NCBI RefSeq assembly: GCF_031679605.1 | Contig: NZ_CP117522.1 | Span: 6,944,001 to 7,008,000 of the forward strand | Source of the DNA: Streptomyces luomodiensis | GTDB taxonomy: Bacteria > Actinomycetota > Actinomycetes > Streptomycetales > Streptomycetaceae | Length of the DNA stretch: 64,000 nucleotides | Direction: 5' to 3' | Shown here: positions 1 to 9,316 of the stretch, in pieces | Numbering within the stretch: the stretch's first letter is position 1 | Layout of the letters: every line of letters starts with the position of its first letter | Translations under genes and position numbers: made by a program | Notes under the pieces: model-generated | What the model was told of the DNA's origin: nothing | Databases searched by the model: none | Seen by the model: only the letters and a program-made list of their open reading frames with translations

Positions 1-153
1 CGAGCAGCGAATGACCGGCGACCCCGATAGGGTCGTAGGCAGCCAACCGTCAACCGGTCGGCCGCAGATGTGACGAGGAGGCCATTGCCGCAGAGGTCGT
101 AACAGGACCCGTCCGGCAGTGGCCTTCTTCGTATGTGCACGAGGAGATCTCCA
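1..153 (+). other. tsf-pyrH type intergenic region
   Basis: No complete gene is visible before pyrH. In one frame the first 14 bases read Ser-Ser-Glu-stop, which could be the tail of the preceding gene; tsf is the usual neighbour, but this is too short to call. A small hairpin (GACCC at 20-24, GGGTC at 30-34) follows. The ribosome binding site GAGGAG at 141-146 belongs to pyrH. Confidence 0.4.
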
Positions 154-936
154 ATGAATCACGGCGCGGACGCCAAACAGGCCGCCGACGACAAGAAAGC
201 GCACGGCGCGGCCCAGCACGGCCGCTTCCTGCTGAAGCTGTCCGGCGAGGCGTTCGCCGGAGGCGGGGGACTCGGTGTCGACCCGGACGTCGTGCACGCC
301 ATCGCCCGCGAGGTCGCCGCCGTGGTGCGGGACGGCGCCGAGATCGCCATCGTCATCGGCGGCGGCAACTTCTTCCGCGGTGCGGAGCTACAGCAGCGCG
401 GTATGGACCGGGCCCGCTCGGACTACATGGGCATGCTCGGAACCGTCATGAACTGCCTCGCCCTCCAGGACTTCCTGGAAAAGGAGGGCATCGACTCCCG
501 CGTCCAGACCGCCATCACCATGGGGCAGGTCGCGGAGCCGTACATTCCGCTGCGCGCGGTGCGCCATCTGGAGAAGGGGCGCGTGGTCATCTTCGGCGCG
601 GGCATGGGCATGCCGTACTTCTCCACGGACACCACCGCGGCCCAGCGCGCCCTGGAGATCGACGCACAGGCCCTGCTCATGGGCAAGAACGGCGTGGACG
701 GGGTCTATGACTCCGACCCCGCCCGCAACCCCGACGCGGTGAAGTTCGACGCGCTGGAGTACGGCGAGGTGATCACCCGGGACCTCAAGGTCGCCGACGC
801 CACCGCGATCACCCTCTGCCGGGACAACAAGCTGCCCATCCTCGTCTTCGAGCTCCTGGCCGAAGGAAATATCGCGCGCGCGGTGAAGGGTGAGAAGATC
901 GGCACTCTGGTGAGCGACCAGGGCTCCCGGGCCTGA
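154..936 (+). CDS. pyrH: UMP kinase PyrH
   Basis: Uridylate kinase of 260 aa, phosphorylating UMP to UDP with ATP in pyrimidine nucleotide synthesis in the cytoplasm. The amino-acid-kinase fold is evident: the phosphate-binding segment with KLSGEAF near residue 25, the GGGNFFRG glycine-rich loop, and the long conserved block from [15 protein letters not shown] to [13 protein letters not shown] typical of bacterial PyrH. I chose the ATG at 154 because GAGGAG lies 7 bases upstream; an in-frame ATG at 133 has no such site. The about 22-residue charged N-terminus before the kinase fold is usual for Streptomyces. The gene lies upstream of frr and cdsA in the common tsf-pyrH-frr-cdsA order, so co-expression with translation genes is likely. 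Confidence 0.97.
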   Translation: MNHGADAKQAADDKKAHGAAQHGRFLLKLSGEAFAGGGGLGVDPDVVHAIAREVAAVVRDGAEIAIVIGGGNFFRGAELQQRGMDRARSDYMGMLGTVMNCLALQDFLEKEGIDSRVQTAITMGQVAEPYIPLRAVRHLEKGRVVIFGAGMGMPYFSTDTTAAQRALEIDAQALLMGKNGVDGVYDSDPARNPDAVKFDALEYGEVITRDLKVADATAITLCRDNKLPILVFELLAEGNIARAVKGEKIGTLVSDQGSRA

Positions 937-1040
937 CGGCTCGTACGGGGGATGGACAACGGCCTGCCGGTCGGACACCGTGCAGGAGAAGACGCACGCA
1001 GGGGCGAGGCTCTGCTTACTGATAACACCAGGAGCAAGTG

Positions 1041-1598
1041 GTGATCGAAGAGATCCTCCTCGAGGCCGAGGAGAAGATGGAGAAGGCCGTTGTGGTCGCC
1101 AAGGAGGACTTCGCCGCGATCCGCACCGGGCGTGCGCACCCGGCGATGTTCAACAAGATCGTGGCGGACTACTACGGTGCGCTGACGCCGATCAATCAGC
1201 TGGCGTCGTTCTCGGTGCCCGAGCCGCGGATGGCCGTGGTCACGCCGTTCGACAAGACCGCGCTCCGCAACATCGAGCAGGCGATCCGGGACTCGGACCT
1301 GGGCGTCAACCCGAGCAATGACGGCAATATCATCCGGGTGGTGTTCCCCGAGCTCACCGAACAGCGCCGCAAGGAGTTCATCAAGGTCGCCAAGGGCAAG
1401 GGCGAGGACGCGAAGATCTCGATCCGCAGCGTCCGGCGCAAGGCCAAGGAGTCCATCGACAAGCTGATCAAGGACGGCGAGGTCGGCGAGGACGAGGGGC
1501 GCCGTGCCGAGAAGGAGCTCGACGACCTCACGGCGAAGTATGTCGCGCAGGTGGATGAGCTGCTCAAGCACAAGGAAGCCGAGCTGCTCGAGGTCTGA
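1041..1598 (+). CDS. frr: ribosome recycling factor Frr
   Basis: Ribosome recycling factor of 185 aa, which with EF-G splits the post-termination ribosome. Length and sequence match the family throughout, including the RTGRAHPAM segment of the long helical domain and the conserved IRxxRRKAK-type motif (residues about 130-140). Two adjacent GTG codons exist at 1038 and 1041; I prefer 1041, giving [13 protein letters not shown] as in other Streptomyces, with AGGAGC 5 bases upstream. The stop codon overlaps the ATG of cdsA by one base, so translational coupling is expected. Confidence 0.96.
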   Translation: MIEEILLEAEEKMEKAVVVAKEDFAAIRTGRAHPAMFNKIVADYYGALTPINQLASFSVPEPRMAVVTPFDKTALRNIEQAIRDSDLGVNPSNDGNIIRVVFPELTEQRRKEFIKVAKGKGEDAKISIRSVRRKAKESIDKLIKDGEVGEDEGRRAEKELDDLTAKYVAQVDELLKHKEAELLEV

Positions 1599-2770
1599 TG
1601 AACGACTCTTCCTGGGGGGCCCCACCGAGCGCCGGACTCCGGGGACCGGATCAGGGCACCGCACCCGGCTATGGCTGGGAGGTGCCCTCTTCTTCGGCGG
1701 GTCCCGTGCACGAGGTGGGTGGGGCGGCGCAGACTCGCCCCATGCCCACCGTGCCTCACGCAGGCGGCGACTCCGGCGAGGCCGCCGACCGTGACCGGGG
1801 GGCCGCCCAGCCGGGTGGCCCCCTCTTCCGCGACGAGCGGGAGCCGCAGCCCGGATCCCGGCAGCCCGCCGGGCATCCGCCGACGCCCCCCGACCCCGCG
1901 TCCGACCCGGCCCTGGCCGGCGGCGCGCGCAGCGGCGGTGCGGGGCAGGGGAAGAAGAAGAGCGCCGGCCGCAATCTGCGCGCCGCGATAGGGGTGGGCG
2001 TCGGCCTCGGCGTGATCATCGTGGCCTCGCTCTTCATCTACAAGCCCGTGTTCATCGGCGTGATAGCGGTCGCGGTGGTGGTCGGTCTCTGGGAGCTGAC
2101 CTCGCGGCTGGCCGAGCGCAAGGACATCCGGGTCCCGTTGGTGCCGCTCGCCGTCGGCGGGGTCGCCATGGTCGTCGCCGGCTATGTGCGCGGGGCCCAG
2201 GGCGCGGTGGTGGCGGTGGCGCTCACGGCGCTCGCGGTGCTGGTCTGGCGGATGACCGAACCGCCCGACAACTACCTCAGGGACGTCACCGCGGGTGTCT
2301 TCGCCGCCTTCTACGTGCCGTTCCTGGCCACCTTCGTGGCGCTGATGCTCGACACCGGGGACGGCCCGTGGCGGGTCCTCACCTTCCTGCTGCTGACCGT
2401 GGTCAGCGACACGGGGGCGTACGCGGTGGGCTGGCGCTTCGGCCGGCATCCGCTGGCGCCGCGGATCAGCCCCGGCAAGACCCGCGAGGGGCTGCTGGGC
2501 GCGGTGACCTTCGCGATGGCCGCGGGCGCGCTGTGCATGCAGTACCTCATCGACGGCGGCGTCTGGTGGCAGGGCCTGCTGCTCGGCCTCGCCGCCGCGG
2601 TCAGCGCGACCCTCGGCGACCTCGGCGAGTCCATGATCAAGCGGGACCTCGGCATCAAGGACATGGGCAAGCTGCTGCCCGGCCACGGCGGGATCATGGA
2701 CCGGCTCGACTCGCTGCTGCCCACCGCGCCGGTGGTGTGGCTGCTGCTGGTGATCTTCGTGGGCGGCTGA
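1598..2770 (+). CDS. cdsA: phosphatidate cytidylyltransferase CdsA
   Basis: Integral membrane enzyme of 390 aa making CDP-diacylglycerol from phosphatidate and CTP, the branch point for membrane phospholipids. The C-terminal CDP-alcohol signature is clear: SMIKRDLGIKDMGKLLPGHG followed by GIMDRLDS, plus SPGKTREG in the preceding loop. About 125 N-terminal residues are hydrophilic, rich in Gly, Pro and Asp, and precede the first membrane helix; such cytoplasmic extensions are common in actinobacterial CdsA. Several hydrophobic helices follow from about residue 130. Its ATG overlaps the frr stop (TGATG), and a strong terminator hairpin lies 15 bases downstream, so it ends this operon. Confidence 0.95.
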   Translation: MNDSSWGAPPSAGLRGPDQGTAPGYGWEVPSSSAGPVHEVGGAAQTRPMPTVPHAGGDSGEAADRDRGAAQPGGPLFRDEREPQPGSRQPAGHPPTPPDPASDPALAGGARSGGAGQGKKKSAGRNLRAAIGVGVGLGVIIVASLFIYKPVFIGVIAVAVVVGLWELTSRLAERKDIRVPLVPLAVGGVAMVVAGYVRGAQGAVVAVALTALAVLVWRMTEPPDNYLRDVTAGVFAAFYVPFLATFVALMLDTGDGPWRVLTFLLLTVVSDTGAYAVGWRFGRHPLAPRISPGKTREGLLGAVTFAMAAGALCMQYLIDGGVWWQGLLLGLAAAVSATLGDLGESMIKRDLGIKDMGKLLPGHGGIMDRLDSLLPTAPVVWLLLVIFVGG

Positions 2771-2784
2771 CCACACCGGCCCAC

Positions 2785-2814
2785 GGGCCCCGCGCCGCTC
2801 ATGGCGCGGGGCCC
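2785..2814 (+). terminator. terminator after cdsA
   Basis: Perfect 12-bp GC-only stem (2785-2796 with 2803-2814) around a 6-base loop, followed by CTTCG rather than a T-run, as is usual in Streptomyces. It separates cdsA from rlmN. Confidence 0.8.
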
Positions 2815-2842
2815 TTCGTACGTCTGCGACACTGGGTGAACC

Positions 2843-3949
2843 ATGCCTAAGCCCGGAGAACTCACCTTCGTCGCGCCGCGCGGGGCCAAGAAGCCGCCGC
2901 GGCACCTCGCCGACCTCACGCCCGCCGAGCGCCGGGAGGCCGTCGCCGCCCTCGGGGAGAAGCCCTTCCGGGCCGGTCAGGTGTCGCGTCACTACTTCGC
3001 CCGCTACGCCGACGACCCCGCCCAGTGGACCGACATACCGGCGGCCGCGCGCGAGAAGCTGGCCGCCGGGCTGCTGCCGGAGCTGATGAGCGTGGTGCGG
3101 CACATCAGCTGTGACGACGACACCACCCGCAAGACCCTGTGGCGGCTCTTCGACGGCACGCTCGTGGAGTCCGTGCTGATGCGCTACCCGGACCGGGTGA
3201 CCATGTGCATCAGCTCACAGGCCGGCTGTGGGATGAACTGCCCGTTCTGCGCCACCGGCCAGGCGGGTCTGGACCGCAACCTGTCCACCGCCGAGATCGT
3301 GCACCAGATCGTGGACGGGATGCGGGCCCTGCGCGATGGTGAGATCCCCGGTGGGCCGGCCCGGCTGTCCAACATCGTCTTCATGGGCATGGGCGAGCCG
3401 CTGGCCAACTACAACCGCGTCGTCGGCGCCATCCGCCGGCTCACCGACCCCGAGCCCGACGGTCTCGGTCTTTCCCAGCGCGGCATCACCGTCTCCACCG
3501 TGGGCCTCGTCCCGGCGATGCTGCGGTTCGCCGACGAGGGGTTCAAGTGCCGGCTCGCGGTCTCGCTGCACGCGCCCGACGACGAGCTGCGCGACACCCT
3601 CGTCCCGGTCAACACCCGCTGGAAGGTGCGCGAAGTCCTGGACGCCGCGTGGGAGTACGCGGAGAAGTCCGGCCGCCGGGTCTCCGTCGAGTACGCGCTG
3701 ATCAAGGACATCAACGACCAGGCGTGGCGTGCCGACCTGCTCGGCCGGCTGCTCAAGGGCCACCGGGTGCATGTCAACCTCATCCCGCTCAACCCGACGC
3801 CCGGCTCCAAGTGGACGGCGTCCCGGCCCGAGGACGAAAAGGCGTTCGTGGCCGCCCTGGAGGCCCACGGGGTGCCGGTGACCGTCCGGGACACCCGGGG
3901 ACAGGAGATCGACGGGGCCTGCGGGCAGCTGGCGGCTGCGGAGCGCTGA
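2843..3949 (+). CDS. rlmN: dual-specificity rRNA/tRNA adenine-C2 methyltransferase RlmN
   Basis: Radical SAM enzyme of 368 aa that methylates C2 of A2503 in 23S rRNA and A37 of some tRNAs. The [4Fe-4S]-binding CxxxCxxC is present as CGMNCPFC (C129, C133, C136), followed by ATGQAG. The C-terminal cysteine expected for the methyl-carrier mechanism is C360 in the segment [11 protein letters not shown]. The GMGEPLANY motif for SAM binding is intact. Length is normal. It is transcribed alone between the cdsA terminator and the TPP riboswitch leader. Confidence 0.96.
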   Translation: MPKPGELTFVAPRGAKKPPRHLADLTPAERREAVAALGEKPFRAGQVSRHYFARYADDPAQWTDIPAAAREKLAAGLLPELMSVVRHISCDDDTTRKTLWRLFDGTLVESVLMRYPDRVTMCISSQAGCGMNCPFCATGQAGLDRNLSTAEIVHQIVDGMRALRDGEIPGGPARLSNIVFMGMGEPLANYNRVVGAIRRLTDPEPDGLGLSQRGITVSTVGLVPAMLRFADEGFKCRLAVSLHAPDDELRDTLVPVNTRWKVREVLDAAWEYAEKSGRRVSVEYALIKDINDQAWRADLLGRLLKGHRVHVNLIPLNPTPGSKWTASRPEDEKAFVAALEAHGVPVTVRDTRGQEIDGACGQLAAAER

Positions 3950-3990
3950 GGACCGGCTGATACGGTGCCTGAGCATCATCGCGTCATGTG

Positions 3991-4019
3991 TTCGTCGCGG
4001 CGGTGAACCTTCGTACAAA
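3991..4019 (+). promoter_or_regulatory. candidate promoter of the thiamine transporter operon
   Basis: TTCGTC (3991-3996) and TACAAA (4014-4019) are separated by 17 bases. A start a few bases downstream would place the transcript 5' end at the beginning of the riboswitch. The match to housekeeping promoter consensus is moderate only. Confidence 0.4.
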
Positions 4020-4028
4020 TGAACATTC

Positions 4029-4115
4029 CGACAGGGGAGCGCTGAAGAGCGCTGAGAGTGCGGCACGGCCGCAGACCCTCGGACCTGATCCGGGTCATAC
4101 CGGCGTAGGGAGTCA
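4029..4115 (+). ncRNA. TPP riboswitch (THI element)
   Basis: Conserved aptamer blocks occur in order: ACAGGGGAGC (4031-4040), GCTGAGAG (4051-4058), GACCCT (4074-4079), then GGACCTGATC and the CGGGTCATACCGG stem loop, ending in GCGTAGGGAG (4104-4112). This matches the thiamine pyrophosphate aptamer. The last block contains AGGGAG 11 bases before the thiB start, so ligand binding can hide the ribosome binding site. No terminator hairpin lies between aptamer and ATG. Both points favour translational control, inferred from layout. Confidence 0.93.
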
Positions 4116-4123
4116 GCATCACC

Positions 4124-5197
4124 ATGAACAGCCAGTTTCGGCATGCCATCGCGGCCACCCTCCTCGGCTCACTCGCCCTGGGCACGCTCGTCGGCTGCGG
4201 CGAGGACTCCAAGAGCGGCTCGGACTCCAAGACGGTCACCCTGGTCACCCACGACTCGTTCGCGGCCTCCAAGGCGGTCCTCAAGGAGTTCACCGAGGAG
4301 ACCGGCTACACGGTGCGGGTGCAGGCCGGGGGCGACGCGGGGGCCGCCGTCAACCAGGCGATCCTGTCCAAGGGCCACCCCCAGGGCGATGTGTTCTTCG
4401 GCGTGGACAACACCCTGCTCTCCCGCGCGCTCGACAACGACCTGTTCACCCCCTACTCGGCGAAGGGCCTGGACAAGGTCCCGGCCGCCCTCCAGCTCGA
4501 CCGGGCCGAACACCGCGTCACCCCGGTCGACTTCGGCGACATCTGCGTCAACTACGACCGCGAGTACTTCGCCGACAAGAAGCTGGCACCGCCCCGGACG
4601 CTCGACGATCTGACCAAGCCCGCCTACAAGAACCTCCTCGTCACCGAGAACGCCGCCACCTCGTCCCCCGGTCTCGGCTTCCTTCTTGCCACGGCCGCCA
4701 CGTACGGCGACGACGGCTGGCAGGGCTACTGGAAGAAGCTGCGGGCCAACGGCGTCGAGGTGGTCGACGGCTGGGAGCAGGCGTACTACGACCGGTTCTC
4801 CGGCTCGGCCGGCGGCGGCAAGGGCGACCGGCCGCTCGTCGTCTCCTACGCCTCGAGCCCGCCCGCCGAGGTGGCCGACGCCAAGACCAAGCCCGCCAAG
4901 GCCCCCACCGGGGTGGCGACGGGCACCTGCTTCCGGCAGGTGGAATTCGCCGGGCTGCTGAACGGCGCGGGCAACACCAAGGGCGGCAAGGCGCTGCTGG
5001 ACTTCCTGCTGAGCAAGCGGTTCCAGGAGGACGTCCCCCTGAACATGTACGTCAACCCGGCGCGCGAGGACGCCAAGCTGCCGGATCTGTTCACCCGGTA
5101 CGGGGCCACGATCGCCGACTCGGCCACCCTGGCGCCGCAGAAGATCGCCAAGAACCGTGAGCAGTGGGTCAAGACATGGTCCTCGCTGGTCCTGTAG
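4124..5197 (+). CDS. thiB: thiamine ABC transporter substrate-binding lipoprotein
   Basis: Predicted extracellular solute-binding lipoprotein (357 aa) of a thiamine/TPP importer. A hydrophobic signal peptide ends in the lipobox LVGC with the lipidated cysteine at residue 25. The mature part has the ThiB/iron-type binding-protein layout: VTLVTHDSFAASK at the start, FFGVDNTLLSRAL, and VDFGDICVNYDREYF in the hinge region. Identity is reinforced by the TPP riboswitch in its leader and by the permease and ATPase that follow. The gene overlaps thiP by about 20 bases. Confidence 0.93.
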   Translation: MNSQFRHAIAATLLGSLALGTLVGCGEDSKSGSDSKTVTLVTHDSFAASKAVLKEFTEETGYTVRVQAGGDAGAAVNQAILSKGHPQGDVFFGVDNTLLSRALDNDLFTPYSAKGLDKVPAALQLDRAEHRVTPVDFGDICVNYDREYFADKKLAPPRTLDDLTKPAYKNLLVTENAATSSPGLGFLLATAATYGDDGWQGYWKKLRANGVEVVDGWEQAYYDRFSGSAGGGKGDRPLVVSYASSPPAEVADAKTKPAKAPTGVATGTCFRQVEFAGLLNGAGNTKGGKALLDFLLSKRFQEDVPLNMYVNPAREDAKLPDLFTRYGATIADSATLAPQKIAKNREQWVKTWSSLVL

Positions 5198-6906
5198 AGC
5201 CCCGCGAGAACCGTAAGAAGGCCGTCGGCCTCCGTAAGACAGGTGAGGCCGACGGCCGCGGCCGTCGCGCGACCGCCCTCCGGCTCGTCCTGATGGCGGT
5301 GCCGCTCGCCTTCTTCGCGGTCTTCTTCGCCTATCCCGTGGCCGCCATCGTCACCCGGGGGCTGCGCGTCGGCGGGCGATGGCGGTTCGGCCGGATCGCC
5401 GAGGTGATGACCGATCCGGCGACGCTGGACGTCCTGTGGTTCACCTGCTGGCAGGCGGTGGCCTCGACCGCCTTGACGCTCGCGGTCGCGCTCCCGGGCG
5501 CCTATGTCTTCGCCCGCCTCGACTTCCCCGGCAAGGGACTGCTGCGGGCCGTGGTGACCGTGCCGTTCGTCCTGCCGACCGTCGTCGCCGGATCGGCCTT
5601 CCTGGCCCTGCTCGGCCGGGGCGGGCTGCTGGACGAGCTGTGGGGCGTACGGCTGGACACCTCCGTCTGGGCGATCCTCCTGGCCCATGTCTTCTTCAAC
5701 TACGCGGTGGTCGTACGGACCGTCGGCGGGCTGTGGGCCCAGCTCGACCCGCGCCAGGAGGAGGCCGCGCGGGTGCTCGGCGCGGGCCGGCTGTCGGCCT
5801 GGCGCCGGGTGACGCTGCCCGCGCTGGCTCCCGCCGTGGCCGCCGCCGCGCTGATGGTGCTCCTGTTCACCTTCACCTCCTTCGGCGTGATCCAGATCCT
5901 CGGCGGCCCCCGCTACGCCACCCTGGAGGTGGCGATCTACCGGCAGACCGCGCAGCTGCTCGACCTCCCCACGGCGGCGGTGCTCACCCTCGTGCAGTTC
6001 GCCGCGGTCGCGGTCGTCCTGGCCCTGCACGCGTGGACCGTAAGGCGGCGGGAGAGCGCCCTGCGGCTCGTCGACCCCGGCCGTACGGCGCGCCGCCCGA
6101 AGGGCCCGGCCCAGTGGGCGCTGCTGTGGGGGGTGCTGGCGGTGGTCGCGCTGCTGATCGTGGCACCGCTCGCGGTGCTGGTGGAGCGCTCGCTGAACGG
6201 GCCGGACGGCTACGGATTCACCTACTACGAGGCGCTGCGGTCGGCCGCCGACAGCGGGGGCACCTTCTTCGTGGCCCCCATGGAGGCCGTCGGGAACTCC
6301 CTGCGGTACGCGGCGGTCGCCACCGTCTTCGCCCTCGTCGTGGGCGGCCTCGCCGCCGCCGCGCTCACCCGCAGGGCGGGGCGGCTGGTGCGGGGCTTCG
6401 ACGCGCTGCTGATGCTGCCGCTGGGCACCTCGGCCGTCACCGTGGGCTTCGGGTTCCTGATCGCCCTCGACGAGCCCCCGTTGGACCTGCGCGCCTCCTG
6501 GGTCCTGGTGCCGCTCGCCCAGGCCCTGGTGGGCGTGCCCTTCGTCGTGCGGACCATGCTGCCCGTGCTGCGGGCGGTGGACCACCGGCTCCGGGAGGCG
6601 GCCGCCGTGCTCGGGGCGTCTCCGTGGCGCGTCTGGCGGGAGGTGGATCTGCCGCTGGTCGGACGGGCCGTGGCGGTCGCGGCGGGCTTCGCGTTCGCGG
6701 TCTCCCTGGGCGAGTTCGGGGCCACCGTCTTCATCGCGCGCCCCGACCACCCGACCCTCCCGGTGGCCATCGCCCGCTTCCTGGGCCGGGCCGGACAGCT
6801 CACCTATGGGCAGGCGATGGCCCTGAGCACGATCCTGATGCTGGTCTGCGCCGGGTCGCTGCTGGCGCTCGAGCGCATCCGCACCGACCGTTCCGGAGAG
6901 TTCTGA
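5176..6906 (+). CDS. thiP: thiamine ABC transporter fused permease
   Basis: Membrane protein of 576 aa with two fused permease halves, so one chain forms the whole channel. Each half carries its own EAA coupling loop (EEAARVLGAGRLSAWRRV near residue 195; REAAAVLGASPWRVWREV near 475), and about twelve hydrophobic helices can be seen. This ThiP arrangement is shared with ferric iron permeases; the riboswitch decides for thiamine. I chose ATG 5176 over an upstream GTG at 5164; both lie inside the end of thiB and neither has a strong ribosome binding site, so coupling to thiB translation is likely. It abuts thiQ with no gap. Confidence 0.93.
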   Translation: MVLAGPVEPRENRKKAVGLRKTGEADGRGRRATALRLVLMAVPLAFFAVFFAYPVAAIVTRGLRVGGRWRFGRIAEVMTDPATLDVLWFTCWQAVASTALTLAVALPGAYVFARLDFPGKGLLRAVVTVPFVLPTVVAGSAFLALLGRGGLLDELWGVRLDTSVWAILLAHVFFNYAVVVRTVGGLWAQLDPRQEEAARVLGAGRLSAWRRVTLPALAPAVAAAALMVLLFTFTSFGVIQILGGPRYATLEVAIYRQTAQLLDLPTAAVLTLVQFAAVAVVLALHAWTVRRRESALRLVDPGRTARRPKGPAQWALLWGVLAVVALLIVAPLAVLVERSLNGPDGYGFTYYEALRSAADSGGTFFVAPMEAVGNSLRYAAVATVFALVVGGLAAAALTRRAGRLVRGFDALLMLPLGTSAVTVGFGFLIALDEPPLDLRASWVLVPLAQALVGVPFVVRTMLPVLRAVDHRLREAAAVLGASPWRVWREVDLPLVGRAVAVAAGFAFAVSLGEFGATVFIARPDHPTLPVAIARFLGRAGQLTYGQAMALSTILMLVCAGSLLALERIRTDRSGEF

Positions 6907-7944
6907 ATGACGCTGCTGCGACTGGACGAGGTGACCGTAAGGTTCGGTCGGCGCGACGCGCTGGACGCCGTCGACCTGGAGGTCGCCGAACACGAGACGG
7001 TCTGTGTGCTGGGTCCGAGCGGAAGCGGCAAGTCCACCATGCTGCGCGTGGTGGCCGGGCTCCAGCGAGCCGACGCCGGCCGGGTGTGGCTCGCCGGACG
7101 CGACCAGAGCGGGGTGCCCGTCCACCGGCGCGGAGTGGGGCTGATGTTCCAGGACCACCAGCTGTTCCCGCAGCGGGACGTGGGCGGCAACGTCGCCTTC
7201 GGGCTGCGGATGCGCAAGGTGGGCCGCGCGGAGGCGGACCGCAGGGTCGCCGAACTGCTGGAGCTGGTGGGGCTGCCGGGCGCGCAGCGCCGCCCCGTCG
7301 ACTCGCTCTCCGGCGGTGAGCAGCAGCGGGTGGCGCTCGCCCGCGCGCTGGCCCCGCGGCCCAAGGTGCTGATGCTGGACGAGCCGCTGGGCCAGCTCGA
7401 CCGGGGGTTGCGGGAGCGGCTGGTCGTCGAGCTGCGCGAGCTCTTCGAACGACTGGGCACCACCGTCCTCGCGGTCACCCACGACCAGGGGGAGGCGTTC
7501 GCGCTCGCGGACCGGGTCGTGGTGATGGAAAACGGCCGGATCGCCCAGACCGGCAGCCCCCTGGAGGTGTGGCAGCGGCCCGCCACCGAGTTCGTCGCCC
7601 GCTTCCTCGGCTTCGACAATGTGGTGGAGGCGGTCGTGCGCGGCGAGACCGCCGAGACCCGCTGGGGCGAGCTGCCCGTTCCGCCCGGCTCCCGGCCGGG
7701 CCCCGGCAGGCTGCTGGTCCGCCCGGCCGGGGTGCGGCTGACGGACCCCGGGGAGGGGCTGGTGTGCACCGTGGCGGCGCGCACCTTCCGCGGCGACCAT
7801 GTGGCGCTCGTCCTGCGGCCCTCGGACCCGGCCGCGCCGCGTCTGGAGGCGTCCTGCCCCCTGAGGGACGCCCCGGAGGCGGGGACCCGGGTCGGGGCGG
7901 CCTTCGACCCGGCGGAGGTCGTGGTCCTGGATCCCGCGCCCTGA
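6907..7944 (+). CDS. thiQ: thiamine ABC transporter ATP-binding protein
   Basis: ATPase subunit of 345 aa for the thiamine importer. Walker A GPSGSGKST (residues about 38-46), signature LSGGEQQR and Walker B VLMLDEPLG are intact, followed by the switch histidine in AVTHDQGEA. At 345 aa it is longer than the roughly 230-aa proteobacterial ThiQ; the extra C-terminal about 100 residues look like a TOBE-type regulatory domain as in iron or polyamine ATPases. The ATG directly follows the thiP stop codon, completing a thiB-thiP-thiQ operon. Confidence 0.92.
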   Translation: MTLLRLDEVTVRFGRRDALDAVDLEVAEHETVCVLGPSGSGKSTMLRVVAGLQRADAGRVWLAGRDQSGVPVHRRGVGLMFQDHQLFPQRDVGGNVAFGLRMRKVGRAEADRRVAELLELVGLPGAQRRPVDSLSGGEQQRVALARALAPRPKVLMLDEPLGQLDRGLRERLVVELRELFERLGTTVLAVTHDQGEAFALADRVVVMENGRIAQTGSPLEVWQRPATEFVARFLGFDNVVEAVVRGETAETRWGELPVPPGSRPGPGRLLVRPAGVRLTDPGEGLVCTVAARTFRGDHVALVLRPSDPAAPRLEASCPLRDAPEAGTRVGAAFDPAEVVVLDPAP

Positions 7945-8118
7945 CGCCGGGGCTCGGGACGCCGGGGCGGCCCAGCCGGCCGGGTCCCTGGCACCGGGAT
8001 CCGTGACGCCGGGGCTTCTGTTGCCGGGGTCCGCGGCGCCGCGACTTCGCCTGCCGTGACTTGCGACGCCGGAACTTCTGCCTGCCGGGCTCCTGCGCCC
8101 AGGGCTGCTGACGTCGGC

Positions 8119-9216
8119 TCAGTCCAGCATCGAGACGAGCGCATCGGGGGCCTCGTCCACCGAGTCCACCAGCGCGATACGGGCCTTCATGGACCGTCCC
8201 TCGGCGAGCGCTTCGAGCAGCGGCCAGGTCGGCAGCCGCCGGGTCCAGTGGTCCCGGTCCACCAGCACCATCGGGGTCGGCTCACCGCGCGACTCGTAGT
8301 AGTTCGGCGTCGCGTTGTCGAAGATCTCCTGGACGGTGCCGGCGGCACCCGGCAGGAAGACCACGCCCGCGGTCGAACGGGCCAGCAGCCCGTCCTCGCG
8401 GGTGGCGTTGGCGAAGTACTTGGCGATGTGGGAGGCGAACGCGCTCGGCGGCTCGTGCCCGTAGAACCAGGTGGGGATGCCGACCGACGCCCCGCCGTCC
8501 GGCCAGCGCTCGCGCACCTCGAAGGCCGCCTCGGCCCACGCCCCGATGGACGGCCGGAAGGAGGGCGTCTTGCCGAGCAGTTCGAGCGCCTCGTCCAGCA
8601 TCGCGTCCTCGTGCGGCGCCGCGTAGGCGCCCAGGTTCGCGGCCTCCATCGCGCCCGGCCCGCCGCCCGTCGCGACCGTGAGACCGGTCCGCGCCAGGGC
8701 CCGCCCGAGGCGTGCGGCGCCCGCGTACCCGCTGGTGCCGCGCTCCAGCGCGTGGCCGCCCATGACGCCCACCACCCGTGTCCCGACGAGGAGTTCGTCG
8801 AGCGCGTCGGAGATCGCGTCGTCGTGGATGGAGCGCAGCATCGAGGCGAAGATGTCGCCGTCCGTCTTGGTCCGCTGGAACCAGGCGTAGGCGAGCGCGT
8901 CCGGCGTCCGTGCGTAACCGCGTTCCGCGAGACCCTCGAAGAGTTCCGCGGGCGAGTAGAGGGAGCCGCGGTACGGATCGAACGGCAGATTCGGTACCGG
9001 CGGGAACACCAGCGCACCTCCGGCCCGCACCTTCGCCGCCGCCTTGGATTCCATCGGGCAGCCGAGGAAGACCGCTTCGCTGGTGTCGGTGGAGAGGAGC
9101 GCGGCCGTACGACCCGTCAGGTCCACGGACTGGACCCGGAACCCGGCCAGGGTGCCGCGGGCGACGACCTGGTCGAACTCCTCGATGGACTCTATTTCCC
9201 GGTCTGGTTCCTGCAC
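8119..9216 (-). CDS. LOG-family (lysine decarboxylase-like) protein
   Basis: Protein of 365 aa. The Rossmann-like LOG core is in the C-terminal part: GVMGGHALERG (150-160), GGGPGAMEAAN (184-194) and PGAAGTVQE (289-297). LOG enzymes hydrolyse nucleoside 5'-monophosphates, releasing the base, for example cytokinin activation. Two features are odd: the family's PGGxGT loop reads PGAAGT here, and about 140 residues precede the core, compared with roughly 190-aa stand-alone LOG proteins. The start is a GTG with no clear ribosome binding site. It is convergent with thiQ, from which about 170 bases of GC-rich sequence separate it. Substrate is unknown. Confidence 0.8.
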   Translation of the reverse strand: MQEPDREIESIEEFDQVVARGTLAGFRVQSVDLTGRTAALLSTDTSEAVFLGCPMESKAAAKVRAGGALVFPPVPNLPFDPYRGSLYSPAELFEGLAERGYARTPDALAYAWFQRTKTDGDIFASMLRSIHDDAISDALDELLVGTRVVGVMGGHALERGTSGYAGAARLGRALARTGLTVATGGGPGAMEAANLGAYAAPHEDAMLDEALELLGKTPSFRPSIGAWAEAAFEVRERWPDGGASVGIPTWFYGHEPPSAFASHIAKYFANATREDGLLARSTAGVVFLPGAAGTVQEIFDNATPNYYESRGEPTPMVLVDRDHWTRRLPTWPLLEALAEGRSMKARIALVDSVDEAPDALVSMLD

Positions 9217-9316
9217 GCCGACATGCTAATCACACCGGAGGTGGGGGGGCTGTGGATGGGGGGAATCGTGACCGGGCCGCCTGGCCGCACAATCCAGGTG
9301 TGAACACCCGAGACCC

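Noticed and set aside
1..14. End of tsf
   Set aside because: Only three codons and a stop could be read; too short to support.
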